Assembly (NCBI GenBank): GCA_025929365.1
Contig: JAICMG010000008.1
Span: forward strand, 1 to 41,755
Length of the DNA stretch: 41,755 nt
From: Frankiaceae bacterium
Lineage (GTDB): Bacteria > Actinomycetota > Actinomycetes > JAFAQI01
Reading direction: 5' to 3'
Positions within the stretch are counted from its first letter, which is position 1; each line of letters opens with the position of its first letter. The notes beneath the pieces are model-generated. The model ran no database searches, was not told the origin of the DNA, and saw only the letters and a program-made list of their open reading frames with translations. This document shows, piece by piece, positions 37,947 to 41,755 of this stretch. A program made the translations under genes and the position numbers.

Positions 37947-39487
37947 GACCCGGCCCCCCGGCTCGCGGCGATCGCCTCGCCGAGCACCACCCGATCATCG
38001 AACGGCACCACGACGCCCGCGGTCTCCTGCCCCTGCTCATGTCCCTTGCCGGCGACCACGAGGACGTCACCCTGTCGCGCCAGACCCACCGCCAGCTCGA
38101 TCGCGCGACGACGATCGGGCTCGACGTGGATCGGTGCGCCGGCCGGCACCCGCGTCTGCATGGACGCGAGGATCTCAGCGGGATCCTCCGAACGCGGGTT
38201 GTCGTTCGTGAAGACCGCAATGTCGGCGGAGCTCGCCGCGGCCTCACCCATCAGAGCGCGCTTGTCGCGATCACGGTCACCGCCACAACCGAGCACCACT
38301 AGCACCCGTCCGCCGGCCGCCGTGAGCGCACGGGCATCAGCCAGCACCGCGCTCACCGCCCGAGGCGTGTGCGCGTAGTCCACCAGAGCGACGTACGGCT
38401 GGCCTACGTCGATGCGTTCGAGCCGGCCGGGCACCACACGCAGTGACGCGACGCCGTTGCCGGCGACGTCGGGATCGACCCCGATGTCGACGAGGACGAG
38501 ATATGCGAGTGCGGCATTCGACAGGTTGACCCGGCCGAGCAGCCCGCAGCCGACCGTGACGGTCCGATGATCGGGCCCGGTCAGTTGCAGCGAGCCCGGC
38601 GTTGTCGCGCCGGCGGGCGATTCGTCGTGGCGTCGCCAGTCGGCGGTCTCACGTGCGCCGGTGGTCGTGACCGGGGTACCGCACGTAGCGGCGATCCGCT
38701 CCCCCCACTCGTCGTCGACGGTGACGATCGCCCGTCGGGAGCGCGCCTCGGAGAAGAGGAGGGACTTGGCCGCGAAGTAGGCCGCCATGTCGTGATGGAA
38801 GTCGAGATGGTCCTGCGACAAGTTCGTGAACGCGGCGACGTCGAAGACCACGCCGTCCACGCGCCCGAGAGCGAGCGCGTGGCTGGACACCTCCATCGCG
38901 ACGGCGTCGACGCCTCGCTCCCTCATCACCGCGAGCAGCGCGTGCAGTTCCGTCGCTTCCGGTGTGGTGCGCGCGCTGGGAAGCGCCTCGCCGGCCACGC
39001 GCGTCTCGATCGTGCCGATCAACCCGGTACGTCGGCCCGCAGCTCGAAGGCCCGCATCGACGAGATAGCTCGTCGTCGTCTTGCCGTTGGTGCCGGTCAC
39101 ACCAACGAGGGTCATCGCTTCGGCCGGATCGTCGTACGCCCACGCGGCCGCCGGTCCCATCGCGACGCGCGGGTCGTCGACGACGAGCGTCGAGGCGACG
39201 CCGGTCCCGGCCGCGGCGGCTGCCGACGCCGGGTCGGTGAGGACGGCGACGGCACCGGCCGCCACCGCCTGCGCAACATGCGCGATCCCGTGGGTGTGGG
39301 CACCGGCTCGCGCGACGTAGAGGTCGCCGGGCATCACGAGCCGCGAGTCATGGGTGATGCCCGTGATCCCGGTTGCCGTGGCGCCCTCGATGCGGGCCCC
39401 GCCGATGCCGTCGCGGTGAAGCCGCTCGAGCAGATCGGCAACCGGCTTCGGCGCCACCGCGGACGGCCGCACAGACAGGTCAGGCAT
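37943..39487 (-). CDS. murE: UDP-MurNAc-tripeptide synthetase, meso-diaminopimelate-adding
   Basis: 514 aa from ATG 39487 (MPDLSVRPSAVAPKPV); the track start at 40072 runs through ftsI in a wrong frame. [20 protein letters not shown] is the ATP loop, SSHALALGRVDGVVFDVAAFTNLSQDHLDFH the substrate domain, and VALVDYAHTP the C-terminal domain. FTNDNPRSEDP contains DNPR, the motif that selects meso-diaminopimelate rather than lysine, so this organism should have DAP-type peptidoglycan. It starts 38 bases after ftsI. Confidence 0.97.
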   Translation of the reverse strand: MPDLSVRPSAVAPKPVADLLERLHRDGIGGARIEGATATGITGITHDSRLVMPGDLYVARAGAHTHGIAHVAQAVAAGAVAVLTDPASAAAAAGTGVASTLVVDDPRVAMGPAAAWAYDDPAEAMTLVGVTGTNGKTTTSYLVDAGLRAAGRRTGLIGTIETRVAGEALPSARTTPEATELHALLAVMRERGVDAVAMEVSSHALALGRVDGVVFDVAAFTNLSQDHLDFHHDMAAYFAAKSLLFSEARSRRAIVTVDDEWGERIAATCGTPVTTTGARETADWRRHDESPAGATTPGSLQLTGPDHRTVTVGCGLLGRVNLSNAALAYLVLVDIGVDPDVAGNGVASLRVVPGRLERIDVGQPYVALVDYAHTPRAVSAVLADARALTAAGGRVLVVLGCGGDRDRDKRALMGEAAASSADIAVFTNDNPRSEDPAEILASMQTRVPAGAPIHVEPDRRRAIELAVGLARQGDVLVVAGKGHEQGQETAGVVVPFDDRVVLGEAIAASRGAGS

Positions 39488-39525
39488 CGACAGGCACGCT
39501 AGTCGGCAGCGGTCGCCGGGCGCTG

Positions 39526-41316
39526 TTACCAGGTGAGCTTTGCTTTGGCGGGTTTGGTGAAGGTGGGGGCGATCCCAAGGGTCCGCAGCGCGAACGACAT
39601 CACGGTCTTGAAAACAGGTGCTGCCACCAGACCGCCGAAGTAACCGCGGATGGGCCGCTCGAGCACGACCTCGCAGACCAGCTTCGGGTCGTCTGCCGGG
39701 ACCATCCCGACGAAGGTGGCGTCGTATCCGGCGCCGGTGTATCCGCCGTGGCCGTTGGCGCGGTTCGCCGTGCCCGTCTTCCCGGCGATGCGGTAACCCG
39801 GGATCCGCGCGGCAGGTGCGGTTCCTTCGTTGGTGGTCACGGACTCGAGGATCTGCCGCATCTTCGCCGCGACGTCGGGGCTGATCACCTGCTGGCGGTG
39901 CGGCGCCGCAACCCGCTTGAGCTGACCGTTGCTGCCGATCGTTCCCTCGACGATGTTCGGCGTCACCCGGACACCGTTGTTGGCGATCGTCGAGTAGAGG
40001 CTCGCGACCTGCATCGCCGTGACACTGAGTCCTTGACCGAACGCGAGGGTCGGCAGCGTCGTGCCCGACCACTGGTCCACCGGAAGCAGCACGCCGGCGC
40101 TCTCGCCGGGCAGGCCGACTCCGGTCGGCTGCCCGAAGCCGAACGCCCGCAGGTAGTCGTACAACCGCTGATCGCCGACTCGCTTCGCGATCTCGATCGC
40201 CCCGATGTTGCTGGAGTACGCGAGGATGCCGGTCAGCGTCAGATGCTCGGTGCCGTGGTTCTCGGCGTCGTGGAACCGGCTCCCGCCGTAGCTCAGGCTG
40301 CTCGGGATCACGAACTTCGACTTCGGCGTGACCAGGCCGTTCTGCAGCGCCGCCGAGACCGTGACCGACTTGATGACGCTGCCCGGCTCGTACGCATCGC
40401 TCACTGCAGGATCACCGAGGTCGGCCGAGCTGGCCTTGCTGAGATCGTTGGGGTCGAACCCGGGGGCGACCGCCAGCGCGAGGACCTGGCCGTTACGCGG
40501 ATTCATCACGATGACGGTGCCCGACAACGCGTGCGTCGCCTTCACCTGCGCGGTGATCGCCTGCTGCGCCTCGAACTGGATGTCACGCTGCAATGTGAGG
40601 CGTAGACCTTCGCCGGCCTTGGCCGCCGTGGTCAGGTCCCGGCCATCGGGAATCGGTGCACCGTTTGCCCCGACCTCGTAGTGCGCGACGCCGTTGCGGC
40701 CGGCGAGCTGGCGCTGGTAGGACAGCTCGAGGCCGCCGAGTCCCTGCCCCGACGCACCGACGAAGCCGACGACGTTGGACGCGAGCGCACCATCGGGGTA
40801 GATCCGCCGGCTGGCGTCCGGGGTCGAGATTCCCGCCAGGTTGAGCGCGTCGACCGCGTCGCCCTCCGCGGGCGACACCGCTGCCGCGAGCCGCGAGTAC
40901 TGGTTCGTACCCGTGAGCTCTCGCACGAGCGTGGCGCGTTTGATCTGCAGGACCGGCGCCAGCACATCGGCCACCTTCGCCGGGTTCGTGATCTCGCTCG
41001 GATCGGCGACGATGTCGCGCGCGTCGATGGTCTCGGCCAGCGGATGGCCACTGCGATCGGTGATCATGCCGCGGGTCGCGGTCAGTGTCACGGTGTGCAA
41101 CCGTTGCGCGGCAGCCGCGACGGCGTACGTCGCACGATCGACACCTTGCAGCTGCACGAGTCGCGCCGCAATGAGCGACATCAGCATCATCGTGACCAGC
41201 AGTACGGCGTTCAGGCGGCGGCGGGGGCTTGGCCCACGACGGCGCCGGCGCGCGCCGGCGCTCGTCCGCGGTGCCGGACGAGAGGTACGGCGTTGCGGGG
41301 CGCGCGATGACGTCAT
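39526..41316 (-). CDS. ftsI: Septal class B penicillin-binding protein (transpeptidase)
   Basis: 596 aa. Arg-rich cytoplasmic tail (residues 1-35), one membrane anchor (LNAVLLVTMMLMSLIAARLV), the class B dimerisation domain with TRGMITDRSGHPLA, then the transpeptidase domain. The active site motifs are S313-V-I-K316, S368-S-N370 and K512-T-G514. It crosslinks septal wall together with FtsW and is the target of beta-lactams. ATG overlaps the ftsL TGA by four bases. No PASTA domains are visible; the chain ends soon after the catalytic domain (KPAKAKLTW). Confidence 0.96.
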   Translation of the reverse strand: MTSSRAPQRRTSRPAPRTSAGARRRRRGPSPRRRLNAVLLVTMMLMSLIAARLVQLQGVDRATYAVAAAAQRLHTVTLTATRGMITDRSGHPLAETIDARDIVADPSEITNPAKVADVLAPVLQIKRATLVRELTGTNQYSRLAAAVSPAEGDAVDALNLAGISTPDASRRIYPDGALASNVVGFVGASGQGLGGLELSYQRQLAGRNGVAHYEVGANGAPIPDGRDLTTAAKAGEGLRLTLQRDIQFEAQQAITAQVKATHALSGTVIVMNPRNGQVLALAVAPGFDPNDLSKASSADLGDPAVSDAYEPGSVIKSVTVSAALQNGLVTPKSKFVIPSSLSYGGSRFHDAENHGTEHLTLTGILAYSSNIGAIEIAKRVGDQRLYDYLRAFGFGQPTGVGLPGESAGVLLPVDQWSGTTLPTLAFGQGLSVTAMQVASLYSTIANNGVRVTPNIVEGTIGSNGQLKRVAAPHRQQVISPDVAAKMRQILESVTTNEGTAPAARIPGYRIAGKTGTANRANGHGGYTGAGYDATFVGMVPADDPKLVCEVVLERPIRGYFGGLVAAPVFKTVMSFALRTLGIAPTFTKPAKAKLTW

Positions 41317-41755
41317 CGGCGGGGCGCTCCGTGGCGATGGTGCTTCGTCGTGGCCGAGGTCGACGTGGCCGATGTCGACGTGGCCGATGTCGACGTGGCC
41401 GATGTCGACGTGGCCGATGTCGACGTGGCGGCGGCGGTCGCGGGGGACACGCTCGTCGCGGGGACCTCGCGGGCCACGACACGACCGTCGGCGCGGCGGT
41501 GATAGCCGGTCACGACCGACGGCACCAGGCCAAGAGCCTTCGCACGCTGCCGCAAGGTGATCGGCGAGGAGTCGACCTGCACCTTCTGCTCGAGCTGTTG
41601 CTCGGTGTCGGTGAGCGCGGCCAGACGCTGCTGCAACGAGGTCTGGCGGAACGCATCCTGCGCGGCGAGTGTGTGCAGCATCAGCAACGCGATCAAGCCG
41701 GCGAGCATCAAGCCGCCCACGAGCACCACGAAGGGAGTGCGACCGACGGGGCGCC
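41313..41755 (-). CDS. ftsL: FtsL-like divisome protein (5' end cut by window edge)
   Basis: Partial: the frame stays open to the window edge (RPVGRTPFVVLVGGLM...), so the track start at 41729 is not the true start. A single membrane helix (VVLVGGLMLAGLIALLMLHTLAA) is followed by a short coiled coil (DAFRQTSLQQRLAALTDTEQQLEQKVQ) and SSPITLRQRAKALGLVPS, the layout of FtsL/septum-formation initiator proteins. A Thr/Ser/Ala tail with five TSTSA repeats and a basic end (TKHHRHGAPRR) follows. Position directly before ftsI supports FtsL. Sequence conservation in this family is low, so identity rests on layout and context. Confidence 0.85.
   Translation of the reverse strand, partial: RPVGRTPFVVLVGGLMLAGLIALLMLHTLAAQDAFRQTSLQQRLAALTDTEQQLEQKVQVDSSPITLRQRAKALGLVPSVVTGYHRRADGRVVAREVPATSVSPATAAATSTSATSTSATSTSATSTSATSTSATTKHHRHGAPRR
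41350..41424. repeat. 15-bp tandem repeat inside ftsL
   Basis: GTGGCCGATGTCGAC occurs five times end to end from 41350, the first copy with GAG for GAT. A sixth partial unit decays into GTGGCGGCGG. It encodes the TSTSA series in the outer tail of FtsL. The copies are almost identical, which suggests recent slippage. Confidence 0.96.

Overview
The window is a chromosomal segment of a high-GC Gram-positive bacterium (Actinomycetota). The evidence is an actinobacterial gene order (his operon / dnaE1 / lspA-rluD / ileS / divIVA-yggT-sepF-yggS-pgeF-ftsZ / murC-murG-ftsW-murD-mraY-murF-murE-ftsI-ftsL), a PriA-type HisA, a Wag31/DivIVA homologue, SepF, a translational T-box in front of ileS, and strong third-position GC that gives long antisense shadow ORFs everywhere. 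MurE carries the DNPR motif, so the peptidoglycan is expected to contain meso-diaminopimelate. I cannot place the organism below class level from sequence alone. I see no tRNA, rRNA, CRISPR array, phage gene or transposase gene.

Layout. (1) 1-10224, all minus strand: an envelope-type glycosyltransferase, a NodB-type polysaccharide deacetylase and a DUF2567-like membrane protein lead directly, by stop/start overlap, into hisD-hisC-hisB-hisH-priA-hisF. A secreted Asp-box (BNR/sialidase-fold) protein follows, then hisI and the start of trpE, which runs off the left edge. (2) 10225-10610 holds a 310-bp imperfect giant palindrome between dnaE and the glycosyltransferase. (3) 10611-14159: dnaE1. 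(4) 14320-16073, plus strand: a tandem pair of secreted GH16-like proteins, meeting an unknown single-pass membrane protein tail to tail with overlapping stop codons. (5) 16957-19891, minus: traR/dksA-like zinc-finger protein with a very long histone-H1-like Lys/Ala tail, then lspA, then rluD. (6) 19932-24158, plus: T-box leader, ileS, and an unknown small protein ending at a perfect 16-bp terminator stem. (7) 24243-41755, minus: the dcw cluster, read from ftsL (cut by the right edge) through ftsZ, pgeF, yggS, sepF, yggT and divIVA to a two-helix membrane protein that also ends in a histone-like tail.

How it works together. The mur/fts genes make lipid II and the septal synthase FtsW-FtsI. 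FtsZ, SepF and DivIVA position division and polar growth, and LspA and the secreted hydrolases act on the envelope. The his genes plus trpE share PriA, which in actinobacteria usually serves both histidine and tryptophan synthesis.

Most unusual points. No ftsQ lies between murC and ftsZ; a 275-bp region there carries a good sigma-70-like promoter and a 20-bp hairpin in the ftsZ leader. pgeF has no ATG/GTG/TTG start, and its frame is the same as that of ftsZ, right behind the ftsZ stop. There is a giant palindromic intergenic element. Two different proteins flanking ileS have independent H1-like tails. DivIVA and FtsL both contain 15-bp in-frame minisatellites.
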